DNA of 64,000 bases, taken from the NCBI RefSeq assembly GCF_002017875.1, contig NZ_MUFV01000001.1:1193501-1257500 (forward strand). Direction: 5' to 3'. Source of the stretch: Deinococcus sp. LM3. GTDB taxonomy: Bacteria; Deinococcota; Deinococci; Deinococcales; Deinococcaceae. The translations under genes were made by a program, and so were the position numbers. The notes under the pieces are model-generated. The model ran no database searches and was not told where the DNA came from. It saw only the letters and a program-made list of their open reading frames with translations. This document shows positions 37,722 to 47,129 of this stretch, in pieces. The stretch's first letter is position 1; each line of letters begins with the position of its first letter.

Positions 37722-37729
37722 TGTATACA
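37722..37729. promoter_or_regulatory. TGTATACA palindrome upstream of the IclR-type regulator
   Basis: An A/T-rich perfect 8-bp palindrome in otherwise G+C-rich DNA, about 30 bases before the IclR-family start and near where its -35 should be. It may be an auto-regulatory operator, though IclR sites vary. Confidence 0.35.
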
Positions 37730-37758
37730 ATCCGCGCTTGTCCCTGTAGGCTGGACGT

Positions 37759-38493
37759 GTGCTCTCACTCCAGAAAGCGGCCAACATTCTGGGAGCTTTC
37801 AGTGCCGAACAACCCGAATGGGGCGTCCGGGCGCTGGCCTCCCACCTCGGCGTGCCCCGCGCCACCGCACACGCCTACCTCGCCGGCCTGACCGAGGCGG
37901 GCTTCCTGCGCCGCACCCCCGCCGGCAAGTACCGCCTGTCCTGGCACCTCGCCGAGATGGGCGCGCAACTGACCGCCTCGCTGCCGTGGTTTCCCGAGGC
38001 CCGCGCCCTGATCACCCGGCTGGCCCTGGAGGTCCGCGCCGTGGCGTTCCTGTGCATCCTGGAAGGCGAGGAGGTCGTGGCGACCATCCGCGAACGCCAC
38101 CCGGACGCCGACATCGAACTGCCGCTCGACGTGTACCTGCCCGCCACCGCCACCGCCAGCGGCAAGATCCTGTACGCGCACGCCGACATCACGCCCCGCA
38201 GTTTCGAGGCCTGCACGCCCAGCTCCATCACCTCGCTGGACGAATGGAAGACCGAGGTCGCCAAGGTCCGCCGCCTGGGCTACGCGTACTCCATCGAGGA
38301 ATGGATTCCCGGCCAGTGCACCCTGGGCGTGCCGTACCACGCGCTGCACAGCGGCCTGCCCGACCCGCACAGCGGCGACACGGTCGTGGCCGCCATCGGC
38401 GTGCAGATGAGCGCCGGACGCTACCTGCGCGAGGAACGCAGCATCCGCGAACGCGTCCTGCAGATCGTCCGCGAGGCCGAAACGCTGCCCTGA
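37759..38493 (+). CDS. IclR-family transcriptional regulator
   Basis: A 244-residue regulator with an N-terminal winged helix (SLQKAANILGAFSAEQPEWGVRALASHLGVPRATAHAYLAGLTEAGFL) and a C-terminal IclR effector domain (LPATATASGKILYA, LGVPYHALHSG, VVAAIGVQM). The ligand is unknown; family members sense aromatic acids, glyoxylate or sugars. TAGGCT (37747-37752) ends 6 bases before the GTG at 37759, the leaderless pattern. No metabolic operon is next to it, so its targets are elsewhere. Confidence 0.9.
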   Translation: MLSLQKAANILGAFSAEQPEWGVRALASHLGVPRATAHAYLAGLTEAGFLRRTPAGKYRLSWHLAEMGAQLTASLPWFPEARALITRLALEVRAVAFLCILEGEEVVATIRERHPDADIELPLDVYLPATATASGKILYAHADITPRSFEACTPSSITSLDEWKTEVAKVRRLGYAYSIEEWIPGQCTLGVPYHALHSGLPDPHSGDTVVAAIGVQMSAGRYLREERSIRERVLQIVREAETLP

Positions 38494-38526
38494 CCCCCGC
38501 CGCACCCAGCGTCCGGGCCGCCACGC

Positions 38527-40272
38527 TCAGTCGGCCGCGCCTCCTGCCGCCGGGGACGACGGGGCGGCCGCCGGGGGCGCCGCCAGCGCCTGCACCTCGG
38601 TGCGCAGCGCCTGCAATTCCAGTTGCAGGGCCGCCAGCTTCCGCTCGGCGTCGTTCAGGCGCGTCTGCTCCTGCGCCGTGAACTGCGTGAACGGCCGCAC
38701 CGCGTCCCGCAGGCGCGTATCGGCCCGCTCCTGCTCGCGCCCGTACTCGCTGCGCACGATCCGTTCCAGCACCTCACGCAGCGCCGCGACCTTCTCACGG
38801 AGCTGCCGGTGCGCCTGCAACCGCTTGTTCGGCAGCACGAACAGCCCCAGGCTACCCAGCGTCAGGCCCGCCAGGATCCCGCCCGTGAAATCCAGCGCGG
38901 ACGCCCCGATCAGCGCACCCAGCCCCGCCCCGATGCCCAGACCGCCCGCCAGGCCACCCACGGCACCCTTCATGGCGTCCTCGGCGTCCCGCGACAGCTG
39001 CCGCGCCAGTTCCGTCTGCGTGGTCGCCTCCAGATGCTGCTGCGCGCTACCCGCTATACCCTCCAGCAGCGCCGCCCGGTCGTAACTGAAGCGCGTGCGG
39101 GCCACCGCCGACTCCGGCTGCCGCCGCGCCAGGAACACCTGCACGTCCTCCCAGAAACCCAGGTTCACCTCCACGAACCGGTCGATCATCGTCCCGAACT
39201 GCCGGTCGATCGCCTCGGGCAGTTCCGCCACGGCCTCGCGCCGGAACGACTCTTCCAGCTCGCGCGCGTTCAGCAGGCCCCGCAGGTTCCCGAACCGCAA
39301 CTTCTCGTCGATGAAGCGGTCGGCGCGCACCTCGAACTCGCTCAGCAGGCGGTTCACGCGGTTGAGCTGCCCGTCCAGTTCACCCAGCGTGCTCTCCTGA
39401 TGCGCCCGCTGCCGCTCCTCCAGTTCGCGCAGCACCCCCAGGTCCTCCGCGAGCGTCACTCGCGCCGCCGCGCCCCGCGCCTCCTCTCCCGCCAGCAACT
39501 CGGCGACCGTTCCCAGCGGACTCAGCAGCTTCAGGCGCGTGCGTTCCACCTCGGACAGCCGCATCCGCAGCACCTCCCGCAGCGCGTGAAAGCCCACATC
39601 CCCGCCGCGCTGCTCGGCCCGCGCGCTGATCAGCAGCACCGGCGGCGTCAGGCCCAGCACGCCCCGCGCGCCCGCCTCCACGAATTCCCGCACCTGCGTC
39701 TTCTGCTCCGGCGTCTCCAGCAGGTCCGCCTTGTTCACCACCATGATCACACTGCGGCCCCAGCGCGCCGCCAGCGACAGGAACTGCCGCTCGGACTCCG
39801 TGAACGGCCGGTCCGCCGACGTCAGGAACAACACCAGATCCGCGCGCGGCAGGAACCCCTCGGTGAGCGCCTGATGCTGCCGGACGATCGCGTTCGTGCC
39901 CGGCGTGTCCACCAGCGCCACCCCCTCCAGAGACGGCAACGGGTACGTCAGGCGACTCACGAACGGATCACGGGTCGCCTCCATCTGCCCCGGCACCTCC
40001 CCGTTCACCAGCACGTAGATCCGGTCCGTGGTCGGCGTCACCCCCTCGGGCAGCACCGACGCGCCCAGCAGCGCATTCACGAACGAACTCTTGCCCGCAT
40101 TGAACTCCCCGACCACCACCAGCAGGAACGCCTCATCCAGCGCCCGCACCGCCACCCGCGCGCCCTCCACCACCTCCGGCGGCGCGCCCTGCCCCACCAG
40201 CAGCCCCAGCACGTCACCCAGCAGCGCCCGCTCACGCCCAAGCAGATCCTGCACCCGACTCGACACCAACAT
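38527..40272 (-). CDS. bacterial dynamin-like GTPase
   Basis: A 581-residue large GTPase. G1 is VVVGEFNAGKSSFVNALLG, G2 includes TPTTDRI, G3 VALVDTPGTNA and G4 VVNKADLLE. A long helical region follows with heptad-like segments, and a hydrophobic Gly/Ala hairpin near residues 440-490 (GGLAGGLGIGAGLGALIGASALDF split by short turns) probably inserts into the membrane. The C-terminal coiled coil ends in a Pro/Ala tail. Such proteins remodel or repair membranes. The ATG at 40272 is chosen because TAGGCT (40280-40285, minus) lies 7 bases before it. Confidence 0.87.
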   Translation of the reverse strand: MLVSSRVQDLLGRERALLGDVLGLLVGQGAPPEVVEGARVAVRALDEAFLLVVVGEFNAGKSSFVNALLGASVLPEGVTPTTDRIYVLVNGEVPGQMEATRDPFVSRLTYPLPSLEGVALVDTPGTNAIVRQHQALTEGFLPRADLVLFLTSADRPFTESERQFLSLAARWGRSVIMVVNKADLLETPEQKTQVREFVEAGARGVLGLTPPVLLISARAEQRGGDVGFHALREVLRMRLSEVERTRLKLLSPLGTVAELLAGEEARGAAARVTLAEDLGVLRELEERQRAHQESTLGELDGQLNRVNRLLSEFEVRADRFIDEKLRFGNLRGLLNARELEESFRREAVAELPEAIDRQFGTMIDRFVEVNLGFWEDVQVFLARRQPESAVARTRFSYDRAALLEGIAGSAQQHLEATTQTELARQLSRDAEDAMKGAVGGLAGGLGIGAGLGALIGASALDFTGGILAGLTLGSLGLFVLPNKRLQAHRQLREKVAALREVLERIVRSEYGREQERADTRLRDAVRPFTQFTAQEQTRLNDAERKLAALQLELQALRTEVQALAAPPAAAPSSPAAGGAAD

Positions 40273-40404
40273 GTCAGACAGCCTACCCGCCCCCACCTGA
40301 CCACACCTTCAGCAAACCTACCGCCACCCCTACCGGGTGTAATGCGAAGCTGGTGACTGATGCAATCCGCACCAGCCACCAGTCAGAGTGAGAACGCCTG
40401 CCGT

Positions 40405-41229
40405 TCAGTTCAGGCCGATGCCCTTACCTACGTTTCTGGGGAACACCGTGACCGTGGAGCGACCACTGCCGGGAACACGCACCCTTGGACTGCCACCCAC
40501 CTGACGCTGGGCAGCCAGATTCACGGTGATAGCGGTCCTGCCGACCTGTTGAATGCCTGCGTCTCCCGCCAGACTGAACAGGCGGTCTGGAACACTGCTC
40601 ACCTGCGGTAGGGTGACTGGCAGCAGGTAATCCATTACCATCGCGCCCTGCGTGGTGTTGGCCGCTGGGACCGGGAACACGGTGCCGGTCAGTTTGCCGA
40701 ACGAGCGGCGATATTCCATCAATACCCAGGCTGAGTCGTTCAGCGGCTCAGCCGACGGTCGACGGCCACTGCTCAGGGTGGTGCTGCCGGTCAGGGCCGA
40801 GCGCAAGACCGGGTAATAAGCGTGCAGGGTGTAGCAGTTGGCTGTGTCCGGCACGGCTGGAGCAGTGACAGCGCAATTCGGCGTCCCGCTTCTGGGCGGT
40901 AGGACTACAGCGACAAACGCATCTGTACCCACAGTCCAGACGCCAGAACCGGTACGGGGATTCCGCACGGTCGGATCTGTTCCCAGATCGAACGTTGTTG
41001 AGGTGGGGTACACGTACGCTGCCTCACGGAGTTTGGAGAGCAGGTACGTCTGCGCGATCTGCGTTTCGGGCAGGAGGTCGTTGCGCGTCTGTAATGACAT
41101 GGACGCCCGCGTGGAGGAGAGATTCACGTTGAAGACTGCCAGTAGAACCACGCTCATCAGGGCCATGCCGATCAGCAGTTCTACCAGAGTGAAGCCAGCC
41201 TCTGGGTGTCTAGCCTGCAATGACTTCAT
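40405..41229 (-). CDS. PilW-like minor pilin / prepilin-type protein
   Basis: A 274-residue prepilin with a short leader and the type III signal motif AGFTLVELLIGMALMSVVLLAVFN: cleavage after Gly, Glu at position +5. The rest has the PilW character (long globular domain ending in beta strands). Its start overlaps the upstream PilV-like stop (ATGA). Codon use includes many A/T-ending codons, unlike the surrounding genes. It is the last gene of a four-gene pilin operon. Confidence 0.82.
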   Translation of the reverse strand: MKSLQARHPEAGFTLVELLIGMALMSVVLLAVFNVNLSSTRASMSLQTRNDLLPETQIAQTYLLSKLREAAYVYPTSTTFDLGTDPTVRNPRTGSGVWTVGTDAFVAVVLPPRSGTPNCAVTAPAVPDTANCYTLHAYYPVLRSALTGSTTLSSGRRPSAEPLNDSAWVLMEYRRSFGKLTGTVFPVPAANTTQGAMVMDYLLPVTLPQVSSVPDRLFSLAGDAGIQQVGRTAITVNLAAQRQVGGSPRVRVPGSGRSTVTVFPRNVGKGIGLN

Positions 41230-41678
41230 GGGTGAGCAACCTCCGTAGAAAAGGTGACGGTTCTTCCATCGCTTGTGGCAGTGGCTGTCACAGTCCGGTT
41301 GGTCGGACTGGTATCTGGCAATGCCGGGCTGACACCACAAGCGCTACCGGTCGCCTGAACATCCACTTCAGTGCCGACCTTGTTGAAATTAGAGTCCATG
41401 CCTTGCGTACGCACTTGAACGCCCGCAGGAAAAGCAGTCAACGAGACACAGTTCATCTGGTATTTGGGGCTGTCCTGCCATTCGCCTTTGACCTGTTCTA
41501 TGGCTGCCTGGGCCAGGTTGGTGGCGGCTACCTGCTGGGTGGACTGCCGTGAGAGTCCGAACAGTCCGGTCAGCGGTGCCAGGACGGCCGTCACGATGAT
41601 CAGCAGGAGCAGTACGGCGACGAGCACCTCGATGATCGTGAAGCCCTGTGCGGCGTGACGGTAATCAGGGTTGCGCAC
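41226..41678 (-). CDS. PilV-like minor pilin / prepilin-type protein
   Basis: A 150-residue prepilin: leader then QGFTIIEVLVAVLLLLIIVTAVLAPLTG with Glu at +5 of the mature helix. Two cysteines in the globular part (NCVSL and SACGVS) could form a disulphide. It overlaps the GspH-type gene upstream by 14 bases and the PilW-like gene downstream by 4, typical of minor pilin operons that prime pilus assembly. Confidence 0.82.
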   Translation of the reverse strand: MRNPDYRHAAQGFTIIEVLVAVLLLLIIVTAVLAPLTGLFGLSRQSTQQVAATNLAQAAIEQVKGEWQDSPKYQMNCVSLTAFPAGVQVRTQGMDSNFNKVGTEVDVQATGSACGVSPALPDTSPTNRTVTATATSDGRTVTFSTEVAHP

Positions 41679-42150
41679 TAAAAGTCCCCTTTCCTGTGGT
41701 TCCCAGGAGTTTCATGTAGAGCAGTTCACCGACTGAGTTGCTCAGGACCCAGACGGCTCCGCCCGGCACGCTGCTCTCCGCGTAGGGAGCCGCGTAGGTG
41801 ATGGTATTTACGGAGGTGGCCACGGGGGCGACCAGCACGTTGTTCGGCAGGGTACGTGTGACACTCCCGCCGGGCGACCAGACGGTCACGTATGTTGCCT
41901 TAGGCGACGAGGCTGCGGTACTGGTCAGCGTCACACTAGTGGCGATAGAGCTTTGCGTGGCCTGGGTGCGAGCCCTGTTCAAATCCGCCAGCAGCTGGGT
42001 TCCGGCCTCCCGCAACTGCTGCTGCCGGACGCCACGGGCACTGCTGGCGAGCAGGACGGCGGAGAGAATCCCGATGATCGCCATGACCACAAGAAGCTCG
42101 ATCAGCGAGAACCCCTGGGTGTGCCGGTTTCGTGAGGGAAACGCGGTCAC
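41665..42150 (-). CDS. GspH/FimT-like prepilin-type protein
   Basis: A 161-residue prepilin: leader then QGFSLIELLVVMAIIGILSAVLLASSA, Glu +5. Pro-Gly-containing strands near the centre (TVWSPGGSVTRTLPNNVLV) resemble the FimT/GspH pseudopilin domain. It follows the large PilX-like gene by one base. Of the four genes this has the most canonical pilin N-terminus. Confidence 0.85.
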   Translation of the reverse strand: MTAFPSRNRHTQGFSLIELLVVMAIIGILSAVLLASSARGVRQQQLREAGTQLLADLNRARTQATQSSIATSVTLTSTAASSPKATYVTVWSPGGSVTRTLPNNVLVAPVATSVNTITYAAPYAESSVPGGAVWVLSNSVGELLYMKLLGTTGKGTFSAQP

Positions 42151-42151
42151 T

Positions 42152-44245
42152 TCAGCTCCCGTCCTTTGCAGTCTGAACCTGATTACCGTTCTGCTGCAGT
42201 TTGATGGGGGTCGTCAGGCCGGCTGACCATTCCTGTTGTGTGGGGAAGAAAGGCGGGGTGACGCCCTCGTTGGTGCGCTGGTCGTAGACGAAGTTACGAC
42301 CGTAACCCTTGCCATTCGTCAGACCGAACGCGCCATAGTAGTTCTCGATGATGCCACCCATCAGGTTCACCTGTCCCAGACTACCGTCTGCGGCACCGCC
42401 ATCGTACCCATCAACCTTGACTTTGCCCTGGCTGGCCATCAGAACGGCGTGAATGTTGACGTTCTTGGGCATGCCGGGGCGAGTACCGGTGGTGGTGCAG
42501 GCGCCGTCAGCGTTTGTGGCCCTACAATTCGGGCTGACCAGATCGACGTCCCCACCGGAGGAGTAGATGCCCAGGATGTTCTTGGCGTTCTTGTTGGTGC
42601 AGGTAGCCGCATTGAACACCCCGTTCGTCACCGAGTTACTGCCGCTACAGGGAGGATCGGCATACTTGAGGTCACTGGTGATGGCGATATCGCCGGTGGA
42701 GGCCAGGGTCATCTGGGCGAAGGAAGCAATAGCGGCGGGGGCGGTGGCGGGGTTGTTGGAATCGGTCCGCGCAGGACCGTTGAGGTTAGTCACTCCGTCC
42801 TTCGCATAGATGACACCCGTGAACTTAGTGCCCGTCCCACCCTGCTTCCAGGCACCCGTAATGGGATCCTGGGTGGCTTTTGACCAGGTGTTGGTGGCGG
42901 TGTTCAGCAGATACACGTTCTGATCTGCGTCGGTGGCCAGATTGACGGTATTACTACCCAGGGTATACGTGATGCGCTGCACCGGAGTGCTAGTCGTGCC
43001 TAAGGTGATATTCGAGGCCTGGAGGGTCAGGTTCGAGGCTGTACCGTCGATGAACACACCGCCCAGCCTGGCCTGAAGAGCCTGATTGTTCGCATTTTTG
43101 GGCAGCGCAATGAAGTTCTTGTTCCACGAAACGCCACCCTGGAACCTGGGGTCGGAAGTGCCGCTCCCGGTAGTGACGACGGGCGCCTGATCGTTAGGGG
43201 ACATCGCACTCTTGGCCTTCCAGGTCTTGCTGTAGAAGTAGGCGCCCGCGTTCGTGCCTGCCGAGCAGTAGTCGTCGCCGCTGCTGTTGGTTTTGATGGC
43301 ACCGCCAGGGCAGCCAGCTGAAGTGACTTCCCCGCCAAAGTATGGGGTCCCCTGGAAGTTGAAGTTGGAGTTGGTGTGTACAGGACCGGAGAACAGGGTG
43401 TTGCTGGTGAAGGTGATGCGGTTACAGTCACTGGGCTTCGAGGCGCACTCGTCTTCAGCGCCTTTGCTGGAGTAATGCCGGTTGGTCAGCAGGGCGTACT
43501 TGGCAAATGAGCCGCGCCCGACATTCAGGGTGTAGGTCTTGTTCTGGCTCCCCACAGCGAGGTTGCGGGTGGAGCTGCTGTCAGGAGTGCCCGTGGCAGA
43601 GACGGAGGGCACCGAGAGGGTCAGCACAAAAGTGTCGGTTGCTGTCCTCTGAACAGAATTCAGAACCAGCCGAACGCGGCTGGCGTACTGTGCATTGTCC
43701 TTGCCACCTTTCAATTCGACGCCGTTCTCGCTAAACACCTGTCCCCAGAAGGCGCGACTATCTCCACTGAGGGTATATGAAGCCGAGGCAAAAGCAGACG
43801 TGGGGATGTACTTGACGAAGAAATCCAGGCGGTTTCCCGTGGAGAGGGATACAAGGGACTGACTCCCGAGGATGCCCAGCGGCCCCGTGGAACTACACAG
43901 CATATTGGTGACGTTATTCACGACATTGACAGGCACAGCGATGAGGCCACAGAGGTTGAGAATATCAGTCTGCATCTGAGTGGTCGTGACACCCGATGGA
44001 CCGGACGGAATGTCTATAGAGTTCGGTTGGAGCAGATTGTTGACGAGATTCAGCTGCGTCTGCGAACGGGACAGACCTGCTTCAGCCGCATACATCGCTC
44101 GAATGGACGATTCCTGCGCTGTGGATGTGCGCCGCGAGGACAGCGCCAGTTGCGAGGTGATCGCCAGGATCACGACCATCATGACCATGACCACCAACAC
44201 GGTCACGATCAGCATGGCTCCCTCGGTGCGGTGAGACTTCTTCAT
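42152..44245 (-). CDS. large PilX-like/DUF4900-type pilus-associated protein
   Basis: A 697-residue protein starting with a pilin-like N-terminal helix (EGAMLIVTVLVVMVMMVVILAITSQLAL) and an IRAMYAAEAGLSRSQ segment common in PilX-type proteins, then a large extracellular part with many Thr, Asn, Gly and Ser and several Cys pairs. It resembles the big PilX/DUF4900 proteins of Deinococcus-Thermus pilus loci; the assignment is by layout. AAGGAA precedes the ATG at 44245. It is first in the operon, and the visible G+C is lower than in neighbouring genes. Confidence 0.75.
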   Translation of the reverse strand: MKKSHRTEGAMLIVTVLVVMVMMVVILAITSQLALSSRRTSTAQESSIRAMYAAEAGLSRSQTQLNLVNNLLQPNSIDIPSGPSGVTTTQMQTDILNLCGLIAVPVNVVNNVTNMLCSSTGPLGILGSQSLVSLSTGNRLDFFVKYIPTSAFASASYTLSGDSRAFWGQVFSENGVELKGGKDNAQYASRVRLVLNSVQRTATDTFVLTLSVPSVSATGTPDSSSTRNLAVGSQNKTYTLNVGRGSFAKYALLTNRHYSSKGAEDECASKPSDCNRITFTSNTLFSGPVHTNSNFNFQGTPYFGGEVTSAGCPGGAIKTNSSGDDYCSAGTNAGAYFYSKTWKAKSAMSPNDQAPVVTTGSGTSDPRFQGGVSWNKNFIALPKNANNQALQARLGGVFIDGTASNLTLQASNITLGTTSTPVQRITYTLGSNTVNLATDADQNVYLLNTATNTWSKATQDPITGAWKQGGTGTKFTGVIYAKDGVTNLNGPARTDSNNPATAPAAIASFAQMTLASTGDIAITSDLKYADPPCSGSNSVTNGVFNAATCTNKNAKNILGIYSSGGDVDLVSPNCRATNADGACTTTGTRPGMPKNVNIHAVLMASQGKVKVDGYDGGAADGSLGQVNLMGGIIENYYGAFGLTNGKGYGRNFVYDQRTNEGVTPPFFPTQQEWSAGLTTPIKLQQNGNQVQTAKDGS

Positions 44246-44464
44246 AGCAGCAGTCTGTTCCTTGTGAGGAGTAGAAACCACCCCAGGGCAGGGGCTCACC
44301 TGATAGGGGGTATTTTGTCGATTCAGACGCCGTTTGTGACTTTCTTGTGAGGGGCGCAAGTGTAGTAGCTGCACACGGAGACACCGCTGCCCTTGTAGTG
44401 ACACACAACGAATTGGCCTAACCGTCACCACTTTGTTTTTCACTGTGGGCGCTAGAGTGTGGGG

Positions 44465-45370
44465 GTGACTTGGCTGAAGCCGGTGGATGTGGGTCGTGAC
44501 GCGCAGTCGGCGTACGGTGAGTTCTTGCGGGATCTGGAGGCGCGGCTGGCGGATCCGGGAACGGACCGGTTCGTGCTGGCGCGTGAGGTGCTGGCCGAGG
44601 CGATGTATGGCCGCTCCTACGCGGCGCTGCTGGCGGACGCGCCGCTGGCGGCCCTGAATCTGGACGCGCGGAACGTGACGTTCGAGGCGGAGTACTACCT
44701 GGCGACGGATGCCGAGCAGTTCGGGCGGGTCAAGCCGCTGCTGTGGCTCTGGAAGAACCTGGACCTGACCCCACTGGGGCAGAATCCGGTGCTGGGGATT
44801 CCGGTGCGGCGGGTGCTGGCAGAACGGATCTTCCGGCGGGTGGGGCGGGATTTCAAGTGCTGGCAGAACGTGGAGTTCAGCGTGGGGTACAACATGGAGG
44901 TGGGGGACGACGTGGTCGTTCACCGGCATGTGCTGCTGGATGACATCGGCGGGATCGAGCTGCACGATAACGCCAGCATCAGTGATTACGTGAACGTGTA
45001 CAGCCACACGCACAGCGTGCTGGACGGCCCGGACGTGACGTTGCGGCGCACGGTGATCGGGCGTGGGGCGCGCATCACGTACCATTCGACGGTGCTGGCG
45101 GGCAGCGTGGTGAGTGACGACGCGATGCTGGCGACGCACGCGTTGCTGCGCAGTGACATTCCGCCGCACGGGATCGCGATGGGCGTGCCGGCACGCACGA
45201 CGCGCTTCAAGGTGCGGGAGCCGCAGGAGCTGCTGGTGGATTCGCGGTCGTTCGTGCGTGCGCCGGACCGCAAGGCGAACCCGGAGTTTCCGGAGCCCAC
45301 GCCGAACCAGACGCGCGTGGCGGCCGACGGTGAGGGAGCGGGCCGCCGCGTGGTGACCGGGGAACGCTGA
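44465..45370 (+). CDS. left-handed beta-helix (hexapeptide) acyltransferase
   Basis: A 301-residue protein whose centre shows hexapeptide-repeat character: VEFSVGYNMEVGDDVVVHRHVLLDDIGGI, ISDYVNVYSHTHSV and VIGRGARITYHSTVLAGSVVSDDAML, ending in GVPARTTRFK. This is the LbH/maltose-galactoside O-acetyltransferase type; the acceptor is unknown. An N-terminal helical part of about 110 residues is additional. TAGAGT (44453-44458) ends 6 bases before the GTG at 44465, which I take as the start rather than the GTG at 44459. Confidence 0.8.
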   Translation: MTWLKPVDVGRDAQSAYGEFLRDLEARLADPGTDRFVLAREVLAEAMYGRSYAALLADAPLAALNLDARNVTFEAEYYLATDAEQFGRVKPLLWLWKNLDLTPLGQNPVLGIPVRRVLAERIFRRVGRDFKCWQNVEFSVGYNMEVGDDVVVHRHVLLDDIGGIELHDNASISDYVNVYSHTHSVLDGPDVTLRRTVIGRGARITYHSTVLAGSVVSDDAMLATHALLRSDIPPHGIAMGVPARTTRFKVREPQELLVDSRSFVRAPDRKANPEFPEPTPNQTRVAADGEGAGRRVVTGER

Positions 45371-45384
45371 GCGGACGGCCATGA

Positions 45385-45424
45385 AGAGATGGCAGATGGC
45401 ACGTAACGGCCACCTGCCATCTCT
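45385..45424. terminator. bidirectional terminator hairpin
   Basis: AGAGATGGCAG (45385-45395) pairs with CTGCCATCTCT (45414-45424), with an inner TGGC/GCCA pair. It lies between the converging acyltransferase and metallo-hydrolase genes. Confidence 0.75.
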
Positions 45425-45433
45425 CTCTGGTTC

Positions 45434-46114
45434 TTACAGGGTGGTGTGTTCACCCGGCGTCAGGATGCGGATGTCCACGCCGCGCGCCTGCCCTTCGCGC
45501 TGGAACACGGCGGGGTCGCCGGTCAGGGGCGGGAAGGTGCCGTAGTGCATGGGGATGGCGACGCGGGGTCGCAGCAGGTCCAGGGTGCGGGCGGCCTCCT
45601 CGGGGCCCATGGTGTAGTGGTCGCCGATGGGCAGCAGGGCGGCGTCCAGGCCCCGGTCCCCGATCAGGGTCATGTCGCTGAAGAGGTTGGTGTCGCCGGC
45701 ATGGTATACGCGCTGGCCGCCGAGTTCGACGATCAGGCCGGTGGGCATGCCGCCGTACGTGCCGTCCGGGAAGGAGCTGCTGTGCCAGGCGGGAGTTAGG
45801 GTGACGTTGCCCCAGTCGGCGCGGTAGGTGCCGCCGATGTTCATGCCGGTGGCGTGGGCCGCGCCGCGCTGCTGGGCGTAGGCGGCGATCTCGGCGGTAG
45901 CGATCAGGGGGGTGCCGGTGCGCGTGAATTCCAGGGTGTCGCCCCAGTGGTCGCCGTGCGCGTGGGTGATCAGGATGGCCGTGACGTTCCAGTTCAGGGC
46001 GTCTTGCAGGGTGACGGTCGCCTGCGGGTTGCCCTGGATGAACGGGTCGATCAGCAGGCGGGTGTCGCCGTGTTCGAGCAGGAAGGTGCTGTGGCCGATG
46101 AATTGAATGTTCAT
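45434..46114 (-). CDS. metal-dependent hydrolase, UPF0173 (metallo-beta-lactamase fold)
   Basis: A 226-residue metallo-beta-lactamase-fold hydrolase with the metal motif LITHAHGDHWGDTLEF, further ligands in YHAGDTNLFSDM and the C-terminal His in PMHYGTFP. UPF0173 proteins share this exact length and the start MNIQFIGHSTFLLE; their substrate is unknown. GGAGACACC precedes the ATG at 46114. Confidence 0.9.
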   Translation of the reverse strand: MNIQFIGHSTFLLEHGDTRLLIDPFIQGNPQATVTLQDALNWNVTAILITHAHGDHWGDTLEFTRTGTPLIATAEIAAYAQQRGAAHATGMNIGGTYRADWGNVTLTPAWHSSSFPDGTYGGMPTGLIVELGGQRVYHAGDTNLFSDMTLIGDRGLDAALLPIGDHYTMGPEEAARTLDLLRPRVAIPMHYGTFPPLTGDPAVFQREGQARGVDIRILTPGEHTTL

Positions 46115-46289
46115 GGTGTCTCCTGTGGTGCCCTGTGGGCTGCGGGGGGTGTCGCCGCCCATGCTGCCAGGGTTGCGGCGGTGAAGTCTGGGGGCGCGCG
46201 AACGGTGAGGGGCAGGGGGAAGGCCGTATAGTGGGCGCGCACCGCTGCCCGTTTCCGCCCCGTTTCTTGAAAGGAGTGCCGTTCACGTC

Positions 46290-47129
46290 ATGCCCACCCC
46301 CTTCGGTCAGGTGAATGTCCGGGACGTTCTGGACATCCTGCTGGTCACGTTCCTGGTGTACCAGGGGTACCTGCTGGTGGCCGGGACGCGGGCGGTGAAC
46401 GTGGTGCGCGGCATTCTGGTGTTCGCGGGTGTGTGGGTGGCCGCGCAGGTGCTGAACCTGCCGACCCTGAGTTACCTGCTGGGCCGGGCGGGAACGGTGG
46501 GGATCTTCGCGCTGGTGGTGCTGTTCCAGCCGGAGTTGCGCGCGGCGCTGGAACGGGTGGGGCGGCCCCGCGCGCGGGACGTGGGCGCGAGCGGCGCGGC
46601 GCTGCAGGACCTGGCCCGCGCGATGGAACGCCTCGCGGAACGCAAGACGGGCGCGCTGATCGCCATCGAGCGGCGCACGCCGCTGGGCGAGTACGCGGGG
46701 ACCGGGGTGTCGCTGGACGCGCTGGTCAGCGTGCCGTTCCTGGAGGCGCTGTTCGCACGCAACGCGCCGCTGCATGATGGGGGCGTGATTATTCAGGGTT
46801 CGCGGGTCATTGCGGCCGGGTGTCTGTTTCCGCTGCAGTCGAGTGACGGCACGTACCGGCGGTACGGCACGCGGCACCGCGCGGCGATCGGGCTGTCGGA
46901 ACTGACGGACGCGGTGGTGCTGGTGGTCAGCGAGGAGCGCGGCAGCATGCGGATCGCGCTGGGTGGGCGGCTGGGACCGGACCTGAACGGCACGGAACTC
47001 CGTGAGCAGTTGCGGGCGCTGGTGTATGACCGGTCGGCGTTCACGCCGCCGCCCGCCGCGCCGGCCGAGAACGACCCGGAGGCCGCCGGGGACGCGGAGG
47101 GTGACGTGCCGGCCGGGAGGGCGCGGTGA
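46290..47129 (+). CDS. cdaA: diadenylate cyclase CdaA (c-di-AMP synthase)
   Basis: Makes c-di-AMP from two ATP. About three N-terminal membrane segments (VRDVLDILLVTFLVYQGYLL, VNVVRGILVFAGVWVAAQV, TVGIFALVVLFQPELRAAL) are followed by a DAC domain with NAPLHDGGVIIQ and YGTRHRAAIGLSE. The canonical DGA motif reads DGG here. The RHR motif is intact. A Pro/Ala-rich tail follows. AAAGGAG at about 46268-46274 is the ribosome binding site, and TATAGT at 46225-46230 may be the -10. The stop overlaps the cdaR start (GTGA). Confidence 0.92.
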   Translation: MPTPFGQVNVRDVLDILLVTFLVYQGYLLVAGTRAVNVVRGILVFAGVWVAAQVLNLPTLSYLLGRAGTVGIFALVVLFQPELRAALERVGRPRARDVGASGAALQDLARAMERLAERKTGALIAIERRTPLGEYAGTGVSLDALVSVPFLEALFARNAPLHDGGVIIQGSRVIAAGCLFPLQSSDGTYRRYGTRHRAAIGLSELTDAVVLVVSEERGSMRIALGGRLGPDLNGTELREQLRALVYDRSAFTPPPAAPAENDPEAAGDAEGDVPAGRAR

